Shown here: piece by piece, positions 1 to 10,826 of the stretch
How the letters are laid out: every line of letters begins with the position of its first letter
Position numbering within the stretch: position 1 is the first letter of the stretch
NCBI GenBank assembly: GCA_039808325.1
Contig: JBDHSU010000017.1
Location: forward strand, 1 to 42,675
Source of the DNA: JAFKKS01 sp039808325
GTDB lineage: Bacteria > Pseudomonadota > Alphaproteobacteria > Rhizobiales > Xanthobacteraceae
Direction of reading: 5' to 3'
DNA length: 42,675 nt
Made by a program: the position numbers and the translations under genes
Notes under the pieces: generated by a model
What the model was told of the DNA's origin: nothing
What the model saw: only the letters and a program-made list of their open reading frames with translations
The model's database searches: none

Positions 1-243
1 TTCGTCGTGCGGCACCATCGTGCTGTGACGCTGCAGGATCTGCCCGATTTCCTGCGGCTGCTCGACGAATACAAGATCGACGCGACGCTGCTCAATCCGC
101 GAATGCCCGCTGTCGCATTGCTGGACCGTCTGCCGGGCTGGAAACGTGCCTACGCGGACGATCTCGCGGTCATCCACGTTCGCGCGCCGGCCGCGGCGTC
201 CGGCGGCGTTCCGCGTTCGGACAACCTCGGTTTGCGGCGGTAG
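1..243 (+). CDS. C-terminal fragment of an unidentified protein
   Basis: The frame is open from the first base to a TAG stop at 241-243, so this is the last 80 residues of a gene that begins outside the window. The visible part is soluble and contains a block ending in RLPGWKRAYADDLAVIHVR. Such tails resemble the C-terminal soluble end of polytopic glycosyltransferase-like membrane proteins in Bradyrhizobium relatives, but this is only a recollection and cannot be confirmed from 80 residues. No catalytic motif is visible. The gene ends 9 bp from the convergent reductase gene. Confidence 0.6.
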   Translation, partial: FVVRHHRAVTLQDLPDFLRLLDEYKIDATLLNPRMPAVALLDRLPGWKRAYADDLAVIHVRAPAAASGGVPRSDNLGLRR

Positions 244-252
244 CGGTCCTCG

Positions 253-1170
253 CTACTTTCCGTTCTTGTGCGGCTCGAGGATTTTGTAGGCGCGCTCATT
301 CGCCGGCGTCGGAATGCCGAGTTCGCGGCCGAGCGACACGACCTTGCCGGAAAGCCAGTCGAGTTCCATCCGGTTGCCGCGCTCGAGGTCGTGCGCCATC
401 GAGGCTTTCATGCCGGGCGGCACGGTGCCGAGAAACTGCATGCGATCCTCGACGAAGTTCGCCGGCAGCCCCGCGCCCTTGGCCTGTCCGACGGCGACGA
501 CCTCGGCCATCACGTCGTGCAGCCATTGTTTATGTTCCGGGTTGCCGAGAACCGCGGCCATCGGCTGCCGGGTCGCGGCGGTCAGCGCCGACATGCCCAC
601 CAGAAACACGAACTTCTCCCACTGCGCCGTCATGATCGACGGCACGATGTCGATGTCGACCCCCGCCGCCTTGGCGGCGGCGACGAAGGCGCCGAGATAG
701 GCGTCCAGCTTTCCGTCGGCCCGTCCGCAGCGAATGCGCGCGAACTGGCTCGTATGGCTGATGTGTCCGGGGCCGGCGATCACCGTCGCGATCTGCGCCG
801 TTCCTCCGACGACGCGGTCGGCGCCGAGGATTTTCGACAAGCGATCGACGCTGTCGATGCCGTTCTGCAGCGTCAGCACGCGCGTGTTCGGCCCGCACAG
901 CGGCAGCGTCATCTCGCCCGCCTTTTCGGTGTCCCACAGCTTCACCGCGAAGAGGACGACGTCGACCGGTCCGATGCTTTTCGGGTCGTCGGTCGCGGTC
1001 GCGCCGGTGATTTGCAGGTTGCCGAGAGGGCTGTCGACCTTGAGGCCGCTTTTGCGGATGGCATCGAGATGCGCGCCGCGCGCGATGAAGAAAACATCGT
1101 GTCCGGCGGCGGCGAGCCGGGCCCCGAAATAGCCGCCCACGCCGCCCGTCGCCATTGTCGCAATGCGCAT
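253..1170 (-). CDS. 2-dehydropantoate 2-reductase (ketopantoate reductase) family protein
   Basis: A 305-residue, full-length member of the ApbA/PanE family of NADPH-dependent 2-oxoacid reductases. The N-terminus shows the Rossmann dinucleotide loop (TGGVGGYFGARLAAAGHDV), then LFAVKLWD and the LQNGID turn typical of the family. The C-terminal helical domain has the catalytic lysine in WEKF (K186) and the S...E pair in KASMAHDLERGNRMELD. In E. coli PanE the lysine is followed by substrate-binding Asn at +4 and +8; here these positions are Leu190 and Ser194. The protein is therefore safely placed in the family, but a true role in pantothenate synthesis is unproven; a paralogue acting on another 2-oxoacid is equally possible. 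It is transcribed alone, divergently from the SRPBCC gene. Confidence 0.88.
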   Translation of the reverse strand: MRIATMATGGVGGYFGARLAAAGHDVFFIARGAHLDAIRKSGLKVDSPLGNLQITGATATDDPKSIGPVDVVLFAVKLWDTEKAGEMTLPLCGPNTRVLTLQNGIDSVDRLSKILGADRVVGGTAQIATVIAGPGHISHTSQFARIRCGRADGKLDAYLGAFVAAAKAAGVDIDIVPSIMTAQWEKFVFLVGMSALTAATRQPMAAVLGNPEHKQWLHDVMAEVVAVGQAKGAGLPANFVEDRMQFLGTVPPGMKASMAHDLERGNRMELDWLSGKVVSLGRELGIPTPANERAYKILEPHKNGK

Positions 1171-1325
1171 CGATCAATCCTCGTTCTCGGCCGTCACCGA
1201 TCCTGGCGGCATACGCCAAAGGGGAGTGGGGCGTCTAGCGCGCCTTCTTGCCTAGAGAAGCGCAACTGAATGGTTGCCAATCGTCGCTCTGCGGTCTAAG
1301 GGAATGAGCAACCAGGAGGTTGCCT

Positions 1326-1781
1326 ATGAGCGATCGCATCGAAAAGACCATCGAATTGAAGGCGCCGGTCTCCCGCATATGGCGGGCGCTGACGGATCAT
1401 CAGGAATTCGGGGCGTGGTTCCGCGTGAGGATGGAGGGGCCGTTCGTGCCGGGTCAGGTTGCGCGCGGCCGCATCACCTATCCCGGCTATGAGCATATCC
1501 AATGGGAGGCGGTGGTTCAGAAGATGGAGCCGGAGCGGTTGTTCTCGTTCACCTGGCACCCCTATGCGATCGATCCGAAGCAGGATTACTCGAGCGAGCC
1601 ATCGACGCTGGTCGAGTTCTCGCTGCGGAAGATCCCCGCGGGCACGTTGTTACGCGTCGTCGAGTCGGGCTTCGATAAATTGCCGGCCAATCGTCGCCAT
1701 GAGGCATTCCGCATGAACGACGAAGGTTGGAGCATCCAGGTCAAAAACATTGCAGAGCATATCGAACAAACGCCGGCTTAG
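1326..1781 (+). CDS. SRPBCC (AHSA1-like) domain protein
   Basis: A 151-residue single-domain protein of the START/SRPBCC ligand-binding fold (AHSA1/CalC group). It begins IEKTIELKAPVSRIWRALTD, has the WHPYAIDP strand region in the middle and ends with a long C-terminal helix (EGWSIQVKNIAEHIEQ). The ATG at 1326 was chosen over an in-frame TTG at 1320 because a perfect AGGAGG lies at 1314-1319, 6 bp upstream of the ATG. The downstream ArsR gene overlaps its 3' end, and ArsR-SRPBCC pairs are a frequent two-gene unit in proteobacteria. The ligand is unknown. The Shine-Dalgarno lies in a small potential hairpin (1309-1322). Confidence 0.88.
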   Translation: MSDRIEKTIELKAPVSRIWRALTDHQEFGAWFRVRMEGPFVPGQVARGRITYPGYEHIQWEAVVQKMEPERLFSFTWHPYAIDPKQDYSSEPSTLVEFSLRKIPAGTLLRVVESGFDKLPANRRHEAFRMNDEGWSIQVKNIAEHIEQTPA

Positions 1782-2097
1782 CGCGCTCAAGGCGCGGGCG
1801 TCGGTTTTCGCAGCGCTCGGCGACGAGACGCGGTTGTCCGTTCTCGTGAAGCTGTCCAACGGTCAGCCGCAGTCGATCGCGCGACTGACCGCCGGAACCG
1901 ATCTTTCACGGCAAGCGGTGACGAAGCATCTCCGCGTGCTGGCGAATGTGGGCGTGGTGCGCAGCCTGCGCGTCGGGCGGGAGAGTCTTTTCAAGCTCGA
2001 GCCGCAGCCGATCGAGGACCTGCGCGACTATCTCGATCAGGTGTCCAGGCAATGGGATGACGCGCTGGCGCGGCTCAAGGCGCACGTCGAAGGCTAG
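1750..2097 (+). CDS. ArsR-family winged-helix transcriptional regulator
   Basis: A roughly 115-residue ArsR/SmtB-type repressor. The winged helix is clear: FAALGDETRLSVLVKLSNGQ, then the recognition helix in LSRQAVTKHLRVLANVGVV and the wing VRSLRVGRESLFKLEP. No CxC or other metal-binding cysteine pattern is present, so it is probably not a metal sensor. The proposed TTG start at 1750 lies inside the SRPBCC gene (32-bp overlap), with only a weak AGG upstream, so translation may be coupled. The start is uncertain: no ATG occurs before the helix-turn-helix. In most such pairs the regulator comes first; here it is second. It likely controls its own operon. Confidence 0.85.
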   Translation: MQSISNKRRLSALKARASVFAALGDETRLSVLVKLSNGQPQSIARLTAGTDLSRQAVTKHLRVLANVGVVRSLRVGRESLFKLEPQPIEDLRDYLDQVSRQWDDALARLKAHVEG

Positions 2098-2122
2098 GTC
2101 ACGTTCTTCGATGTACCAAATG

Positions 2123-2150
2123 GAGAAGCCTCCCGTGCGGGAGGCTTCTC
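2123..2150. terminator. Hairpin between convergent genes
   Basis: A perfect 12-bp stem (GAGAAGCCTCCC with GGGAGGCTTCTC) and a GTGC loop sit between the 3' ends of the ArsR gene and the L,D-transpeptidase gene. There is no clean T-tract on the plus side. On the minus side the stem is followed by CATTTGG, a weak one. It is probably a shared bidirectional terminator. Confidence 0.75.
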
Positions 2151-2181
2151 GTCGGAAGCATATGTCTCCAGGCGAGGGACG

Positions 2182-2880
2182 TCAGTAGACGCGTGAGCGC
2201 ATGCCGCTCGCATCCGCAAGCGCCGGCGCATGATGGCGGGTATCCGGCAGGACGACGACCTTGGCGCCGACATTGGCGCGCGAATAGAGATCGATGATGT
2301 CGGCGTTCAACAGGCGGATGCAGCCTGACGAAACGCGCTTGCCGATCGAGGACGGCTGGTTGGTGCCGTGGATGCGATACACCGTGCCGCCGATATAAAG
2401 CGCGCGTGCGCCGAGCGGGTTTCCCGGACCGCCGGCCATGAAGCGCGGAAGGTAGGGTTGGCGCGCGATCATTTCGGCCGGCGGCACCCAATCCGGCCAC
2501 TCCTTCTTCTGCTCGACCGTCTTGGTCCCCGACCAGGTGAAGCCCTCGCGTCCGACGCCGATGCCGTAGCGGACGGCGCGGCCGCTGCCGAGGACGTAAT
2601 AGAGATAGGTGTTCGGCGTATCGACGATGATCGTGCCGGCGGGCTCGTGGCCGGAATAGCTCACGATCTGGCGGCGAAACTGCGCCGGGATCTCGGTCGC
2701 TCCCTGTTCCTCCTCGGTCGCCTCGAAAGGTGCCGCCTGGCCGGGCATCGCTTGTTCGAAGAGAGACGCCGTCGGCCCCGCGGTTGGCGCCAAGGACAGC
2801 GGCTGCGCGCCAGCCGTTCCGGCCCAACCCACCACCAATGCAACACCGAGGATATGCGGAAACGCTTTGAACCCTGACAT
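2182..2880 (-). CDS. Exported L,D-transpeptidase (YkuD domain)
   Basis: A 232-residue periplasmic enzyme that forms 3-3 cross-links in peptidoglycan or attaches proteins to it. The first 25 residues form a signal peptide (MSGFKAFPHILGVALVVGWAGTAGA). After a linker, the YkuD domain spans about residues 85-210. It carries the conserved HGTN (H171) and the catalytic SSGCIRLLN motif with C187. No peptidoglycan-binding module is attached, so this is the short single-domain form common in Hyphomicrobiales, which depend heavily on L,D-cross-links. It is a single-gene unit, with a hairpin downstream and a 276-bp upstream region shared with the trmO terminator. Confidence 0.93.
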   Translation of the reverse strand: MSGFKAFPHILGVALVVGWAGTAGAQPLSLAPTAGPTASLFEQAMPGQAAPFEATEEEQGATEIPAQFRRQIVSYSGHEPAGTIIVDTPNTYLYYVLGSGRAVRYGIGVGREGFTWSGTKTVEQKKEWPDWVPPAEMIARQPYLPRFMAGGPGNPLGARALYIGGTVYRIHGTNQPSSIGKRVSSGCIRLLNADIIDLYSRANVGAKVVVLPDTRHHAPALADASGMRSRVY

Positions 2881-3039
2881 GACCTGACCCCGTGCTCACC
2901 CACGCGTTCGTCTTCCCAACGGAGCTGCCGGTTCAAGGTTCCAGTAACGGCCAAAGAAGTTCCGATTTTTGTCCCGCGATTTCGGTTGAAGGAAAATAAT
3001 GGCGTGCAAGGGCTGAAGTTGAATGGCGCAAATCAAAAT

Positions 3040-3069
3040 AAAAGCAGCCGGCTTACACCGGCCACTTTT
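3040..3069 (-). terminator. Rho-independent terminator of trmO
   Basis: Read on the minus strand, AAAAGTGGCCGG and CCGGCTGCTTTT form a 12-bp stem (two G-U pairs) with a TGTAAG loop. It is followed by a T-rich tract (ATTTTGATTTG). It lies about 90 bp past the trmO stop and upstream of the L,D-transpeptidase gene. The rest of 2881-3156 shows no coding potential. Confidence 0.8.
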
Positions 3070-3156
3070 ATCGAGCGGTCAGAAACCCCGCGCCTATGTC
3101 CCTGTCGCAATGAACGCGCGGGCGGGCCTTCGGTTCCGGCCGCCCTGCGTGCCGGT

Positions 3157-3666
3157 TTATTTGCGGCGCCAGCCAACGGTGGCGTCGGGGACGGAATCGA
3201 CCGACGCGAAATAAGGCTTGATGTCGAGCAGCGGCGTTCCGTCGACGCAGTCAAGGGTGGAAACGCGCACACGATTTTCTTCCACGCCGAACAGGCGCAC
3301 GACGCTGGCCGCGATCGGGTTGGGCCGCACCGGCGTGCGTACCGCGAAGCAGCCGACCTGCCCGCCGTAATGTCGTGGCGATTGCAGCACCAGGTCGCGC
3401 CGCGCCAGATGCATCCAGTAGAGGACCAGAAGGTGCGAGCACGTCGCAACCTCCTTGAGCGCCGGCGCCCAGCGGGCGTCGACCTCGAGCGTGCACGGCG
3501 CGTCGCGCTCACGCACGTTCTTCGGGCAGTCCGCGCGCGTCATCCAGGGGGTGCGCACGCGCCCGATGAAGTAGAGGCCGGCGTCGAACGTCTCGGGTAG
3601 ATCGACGGCCAGCTCGCCGTCGCGGATGCTGCCGTCGTCGACCGGAAATGGCGCATACGTTGACAT
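3157..3666 (-). CDS. trmO: tRNA (N6-threonylcarbamoyladenosine(37)-N6)-methyltransferase TrmO
   Basis: A 169-residue protein of the TsaA/YaeB (UPF0066) family. TrmO uses S-adenosylmethionine to methylate t6A37 of tRNA-Thr and fine-tunes decoding. The family signatures are visible: IGRVRTPW near residue 34, HLLVLYWMHLARRD, RPNPIAASVVRL near 115 and the LDCVDGTPLLDIKPY block near 138. The fold is a beta-barrel, not a Rossmann methyltransferase. The protein covers the N-terminal TsaA domain only, without the C-terminal extension of the E. coli protein, as is common in this class. It is divergent from the B3/B4-domain gene, with only 51 bp between the starts. Confidence 0.9.
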   Translation of the reverse strand: MSTYAPFPVDDGSIRDGELAVDLPETFDAGLYFIGRVRTPWMTRADCPKNVRERDAPCTLEVDARWAPALKEVATCSHLLVLYWMHLARRDLVLQSPRHYGGQVGCFAVRTPVRPNPIAASVVRLFGVEENRVRVSTLDCVDGTPLLDIKPYFASVDSVPDATVGWRRK

Positions 3667-3717
3667 GGCCCGACACTATGCCGAGGTTGCGCCTCCACAC
3701 AAACGATCCGGACCATC

Positions 3718-4437
3718 ATGACAGTGACGCTATCGATCGGCGCGGTGGCGTCGGCCTTTCCCCGGTACCGCGCCGGCGTCGTGATCGCGACCGATCTCGT
3801 CATCCCGCCGGAGCGGCCGCCGGCGCTCGATACGCTGATCCGCGAGCGCGAGGCGGCGGCGCGGGCGCGGTGGGCGGGAATGGAGTTGTCGGCGATCCCC
3901 GGCGTCGCTGCCTGGCGCGAAGCCTACAAGGCGTTCGGCATCAGGCAGACGCGTTACCGTTCGTCCGTCGAGCGCCTGGTGAAGAACGTGCTCGCCGGCC
4001 GCGGGCTGCCGCGCGTCAACGGTTTCGTCGATCTCTACAACGCGGTCTCGCTCGCGCATGTGCTGCCGCTCGGCGCCGACGATCTCGACCGGGTGACGCC
4101 GCCCTTCGCCTTCCGCTACGCCGTCGACGGCGACACCTTCGTCGACATGGCCGACGCCGCCAGCGGCGAGGGGGAGGCGGGGGCATCCCCGCCCAAGCCC
4201 GGCGAGGTCGTCTTCGCCGATGCCGAGAAGGTGTTGTGCCGCCGTTGGAACTGGCGGCAGGACGCGCGCTCGCTGATCCGCCCGGAGACGACGCGCGCGA
4301 TCGTCACGGTCCAGGGTAACGGCGCCGGCGACGTTGGGGCGGCCGTGGCGGATTTACGCGACCTGATCGCGGCTTTCTGCGGCGGCGGCACGCGAGCGGG
4401 AATCGCCGACGCGAACGCCATGTCGATCGCGATGTGA
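3718..4437 (+). CDS. Free-standing B3/B4-domain protein
   Basis: A 239-residue protein that matches the B3/B4 domain otherwise found in the beta subunit of phenylalanyl-tRNA synthetase. Recognisable parts are GVAAWREAYKAFGIRQTRYRSSVERLVKNV, the segment PRVNGFVDLYNAVSLAHVLPLGADDLD, and the C-terminal WNWRQDARSLIRPETTRAIVTVQG. In PheT this domain carries the editing site, so free-standing copies are suspected to act on mischarged tRNA or free amino-acid derivatives; that is inference. A Gly/Ala-rich insertion (ASGEGEAGASPPKPGE) sits near residue 150. No other synthetase gene is nearby. Confidence 0.85.
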   Translation: MTVTLSIGAVASAFPRYRAGVVIATDLVIPPERPPALDTLIREREAAARARWAGMELSAIPGVAAWREAYKAFGIRQTRYRSSVERLVKNVLAGRGLPRVNGFVDLYNAVSLAHVLPLGADDLDRVTPPFAFRYAVDGDTFVDMADAASGEGEAGASPPKPGEVVFADAEKVLCRRWNWRQDARSLIRPETTRAIVTVQGNGAGDVGAAVADLRDLIAAFCGGGTRAGIADANAMSIAM

Positions 4438-4608
4438 GGGTCGTGAGCGCGCTCAGGCGGGCGGCTGGCTTCGGTAGACGCAAAAGTTGCATCAACGATG
4501 GATGCACCGGCGGATAGGCATTGGCGGGAAGAATTTGGCGCCGACGCCGTTCGGCGCGTCCGCGAGCGCGGAACCAGCACGTCGCTTCCGGTGGGCGCGG
4601 GGTGTGAA

Positions 4609-4640
4609 TTGCCCAATTAACTTCATAAAGATATCTTTAT
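4609..4640 (+). promoter_or_regulatory. Predicted promoter and palindromic operator of the methionine operon
   Basis: ATAAAGATATCTTTAT at 4625-4640 is a perfect 16-bp palindrome in otherwise G+C-rich DNA, 31 bp before the ArsR-methyltransferase start. A sigma-70-like promoter can be drawn as TTGCCC (4609-4614), 17 bp, TATCTT (4632-4637), so the -10 box lies inside the palindrome. This is the expected geometry for repression by a winged-helix dimer. ArsR-type SAM/SAH-responsive regulators of methionine genes (SahR, SamR) are known in proteobacteria without MetJ; whether this site belongs to that motif is inference. No SAM riboswitch fold was seen in 4438-4671. Confidence 0.72.
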
Positions 4641-4671
4641 ATCTCGCGAGCGGGTATGCTATAAATGCCTC

Positions 4672-5673
4672 ATGAGCGAACCGGGCCATCTGACCTTTGA
4701 CGCTTTGAACGCCGTTCTGCGCGCGGCGGCGGAGCCCACGCGCCTGCGCATCCTGGCGCTGCTGGCCGAGGTCGAACTGACCGTGTCCGATCTCACGGAT
4801 ATCCTGCGGCAGTCGCAGCCGCGTATCTCACGGCATCTGAAACTGCTCGCCGAAGCAGGACTTGTCGAGCGTTCGCGCGAGGGGAGCTGGGCGTTTTTCC
4901 GGTTGCCGGAGAGCGGGGCGGCGGATCTGGCGCGTGGCCTGATCGCGCATGTCGACCCCGCCGACGAGACGACCCTGCGCGACCGCGAGCGTCTCGCCGC
5001 CGTGCGGGCGACGCGCGCGGCGGCGGCGCAAGCCTATTTCCAGGCGCACGCCGGGGAGTGGGACCGCATCCGGCGGCTGCACATCGCCGAGACGGCGCTG
5101 GAAAGCGCCATCGTCCAGACATTGGGCGATCGCGATTTCCGTTCGCTGCTCGATCTCGGCACCGGCACCGGACGCATGCTCGAATTGTTCGGTCCGCGCC
5201 TGGAGCGCGGCGTCGGCATCGACCTGTCCTCGGCAATGCTTTCCATGGCGCGGGCGCGGCTCGATCGCGCGGGACTGCGCCACTGTTCCGTGCGCCAGGG
5301 CGACATCTACGACCTCGCGCTGCCGAAGGATTCTTTCGACGTCGTGATCGTGCACCAGGTGCTGCACTATCTGGACGACGGCGCCGGCGCCATTCGCGAG
5401 GCGGCGCGGGTTCTCCGCCCCGGCGGGCGGCTGCTGGTGGTCGACTTCGCGCCGCACGATCTCGAATTCCTGCGCGACGAGCATGCGCATCGCCGGCTCG
5501 GCTTCGCGCCCGAGACGGTGGAGCAGTGGATGACAGCCGCGGGCCTCGAAGTCGTGTCGCAGCGCGACCTCGCGCCGGAAGCGGGCGGCGAGGGCAAGAT
5601 CGCGGTGTCGCTTTGGCTCGGGCGCGATCAGCGTCTCGCGATTGCCGGTGCACCCTCACGCGAGGTGGCGTGA
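4672..5673 (+). CDS. ArsR-type regulator fused to a class I SAM-dependent methyltransferase domain
   Basis: A 333-residue two-domain protein. Residues about 10-90 form an ArsR winged helix (LRAAAEPTRLRILALLAEVELTVSDL, recognition helix QSQPRISRHLKLLAEAGLV). Residues about 145-300 form a Rossmann methyltransferase: motif I LLDLGTGTGRMLEL near 159, acidic loop GVGIDLSSAML, then VIVHQVLHYLDD and LRPGGRLLVVDF. The gene is first in an operon with metF, a VOC gene and metH. The likely role is sensing SAM or S-adenosylhomocysteine through the methyltransferase fold and repressing methionine synthesis; enzymatic activity is not shown. No Shine-Dalgarno precedes the ATG. The stop overlaps the metF start (TGATG). 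Confidence 0.9.
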   Translation: MSEPGHLTFDALNAVLRAAAEPTRLRILALLAEVELTVSDLTDILRQSQPRISRHLKLLAEAGLVERSREGSWAFFRLPESGAADLARGLIAHVDPADETTLRDRERLAAVRATRAAAAQAYFQAHAGEWDRIRRLHIAETALESAIVQTLGDRDFRSLLDLGTGTGRMLELFGPRLERGVGIDLSSAMLSMARARLDRAGLRHCSVRQGDIYDLALPKDSFDVVIVHQVLHYLDDGAGAIREAARVLRPGGRLLVVDFAPHDLEFLRDEHAHRRLGFAPETVEQWMTAAGLEVVSQRDLAPEAGGEGKIAVSLWLGRDQRLAIAGAPSREVA

Positions 5674-6587
5674 TGGCCGATTTTCCGCGCGCAAGCCGTG
5701 TGGCGGAGCAGGGGCGGAAACCGTCGATCCGCGTTTCGTTCGAGTTCTTTCCGCCGAAAACGGAGGAGATGGAGCGCACACTCTGGGATTCCATCACCCG
5801 GCTTGCGCCGCTGTCGCCGTCCTTCGTGTCGGTGACATACGGCGCCGGCGGCTCGACCCGCGAGCGCACGCACGCGACCGTCAAGCGCGTGCTGAGCGAA
5901 ACCGATTTGCTGCCGGCGGCGCACCTCACCTGCGTCGCCGCGACCTGCGGCGAAGTCGACGGCGTGATCCGCGGTTACTGGGACGCGGGCGTGCGCCATA
6001 TCGTGGCGCTGCGCGGCGACCCGCTCGCTGGCGCGGGCGAGCGTTATACGCCGCATCCCGGCGGGTATGAGACCTCGGCTCGGCTCGTCGCCGGTATCAA
6101 GCGCGTCGGCGATTTCGAGGTTTCCGTTTCGGCCTATCCGGAGAAGCATCCGGACAGCCCGACGGTCGATGCCGACATCGACATGCTCAAGGCCAAGGTG
6201 GACGCCGGCGCGGGCCGCGCGATCACGCAATTCTTCTTCGATAATGATCTCTATTTCCGCTACCTCGACCGCGTGCGCGCGCGCGGTATCGACGTGCCGG
6301 TCGTTCCCGGCATCCTGCCGGTGCAGAATTTCAAGCAGACGAGGGCCTTTGCCGCGCGCTGCGGCGCGAGCGTCCCCGGCTGGTTGGCCCAGCGTTTCGA
6401 GGGGCTCGACGAGGATCCGGCGACACGTAAGCTGATCGCGGCGGCGGTTGCCGCCGAGCAGGTGCTCGACCTCGTCGATCGCGGCGTCACCGATTTCCAT
6501 TTCTACACCATGAACCGCGCCGACCTCGTTTACGCGATCTGCCATTTGCTCGGATTGCGGCCGCGCGCGGACCGGAAGGCGGCGTAA
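5673..6587 (+). CDS. metF: 5,10-methylenetetrahydrofolate reductase
   Basis: A 304-residue FAD enzyme that reduces 5,10-methylene-THF to 5-methyl-THF, the methyl donor for the MetH encoded two genes downstream. Family motifs are complete: SFEFFPPKTEEM near the N-terminus, FVSVTYGAGGST, AHLTCVA, then HIVALRGDP (flavin region), SAYPEKHPDSP, ITQFFFDND and VPGILPVQ. The length matches bacterial MetF (about 300). The ATG overlaps the stop of the regulator gene, so the two are co-translated. A downstream TAA is followed after 3 bp by the VOC gene. Confidence 0.97.
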   Translation: MADFPRASRVAEQGRKPSIRVSFEFFPPKTEEMERTLWDSITRLAPLSPSFVSVTYGAGGSTRERTHATVKRVLSETDLLPAAHLTCVAATCGEVDGVIRGYWDAGVRHIVALRGDPLAGAGERYTPHPGGYETSARLVAGIKRVGDFEVSVSAYPEKHPDSPTVDADIDMLKAKVDAGAGRAITQFFFDNDLYFRYLDRVRARGIDVPVVPGILPVQNFKQTRAFAARCGASVPGWLAQRFEGLDEDPATRKLIAAAVAAEQVLDLVDRGVTDFHFYTMNRADLVYAICHLLGLRPRADRKAA

Positions 6588-6590
6588 GCC

Positions 6591-6983
6591 ATGGCTTCGC
6601 GTGCCGCGATCCTCGATCTCGATCACGTTCAGGTCGCCGTTCCTCCAGGGACGGAGGAGGCTTGCCGCGCGTTCTATGTGACGCTTCTGGGTATGCCGGA
6701 AATCGTCAAGCCGCAGGCGCTCGCGGCGCGCGGCGGCGTCTGGGTTCAAGCCGGCAAGCGGCAACTGCATCTCGGCGTCGAGAAAGAGTTCCAGCCCGCA
6801 CGCAAGGCGCATCCGGCATTCGCCGTCTCGGAGATCGACGATCTCGCCGAGCGTGTGGCGCGCGACGGCCGCGATGTCGTTTGGGACAACGAGACCATTC
6901 CCGGTCTGCGTCGCTTTCATACGCACGATCCCTTCGGCAATCGGCTCGAATTCGTCGAAAGCCAGGATGTTTCCAACGGGTAG
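6591..6983 (+). CDS. VOC-superfamily (glyoxalase-like) protein
   Basis: A 130-residue protein with two beta-alpha-beta-beta-beta units of the vicinal-oxygen-chelate fold. It starts ILDLDHVQVAVPPGTEEACRAFY, continues with LGMPEIVKP and WVQAGKRQLHLGVEKEF, and ends with the typical FHTHDPFGNRLEFVE. Candidate metal ligands are H13, H63 and E126. It lies between metF (3 bp away) and metH (4 bp away), so it belongs to the same operon. Its substrate is unknown and it has no assigned step in methionine synthesis. General detoxification of a reactive by-product is one guess, not supported by the sequence. Confidence 0.88.
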   Translation: MASRAAILDLDHVQVAVPPGTEEACRAFYVTLLGMPEIVKPQALAARGGVWVQAGKRQLHLGVEKEFQPARKAHPAFAVSEIDDLAERVARDGRDVVWDNETIPGLRRFHTHDPFGNRLEFVESQDVSNG

Positions 6984-6987
6984 AGTG

Positions 6988-10725
<3,738 letters not shown>

Positions 10726-10826
10726 GCAGCATTCGTCCTGTCATGCTCGTGCCGTGCCGCATGGCTACGCTCGGGCGCTGCTGATAAGCTATGCTGGCGA
10801 CGATGTTGCCCATGACGAGGTTGACC

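Noticed and set aside
4438..4608. Search for a SAM riboswitch upstream of the methionine operon
   Set aside because: I could not find the conserved pseudoknot pattern of SAM-II or other SAM riboswitches; the palindrome at 4625 is the better regulatory candidate.
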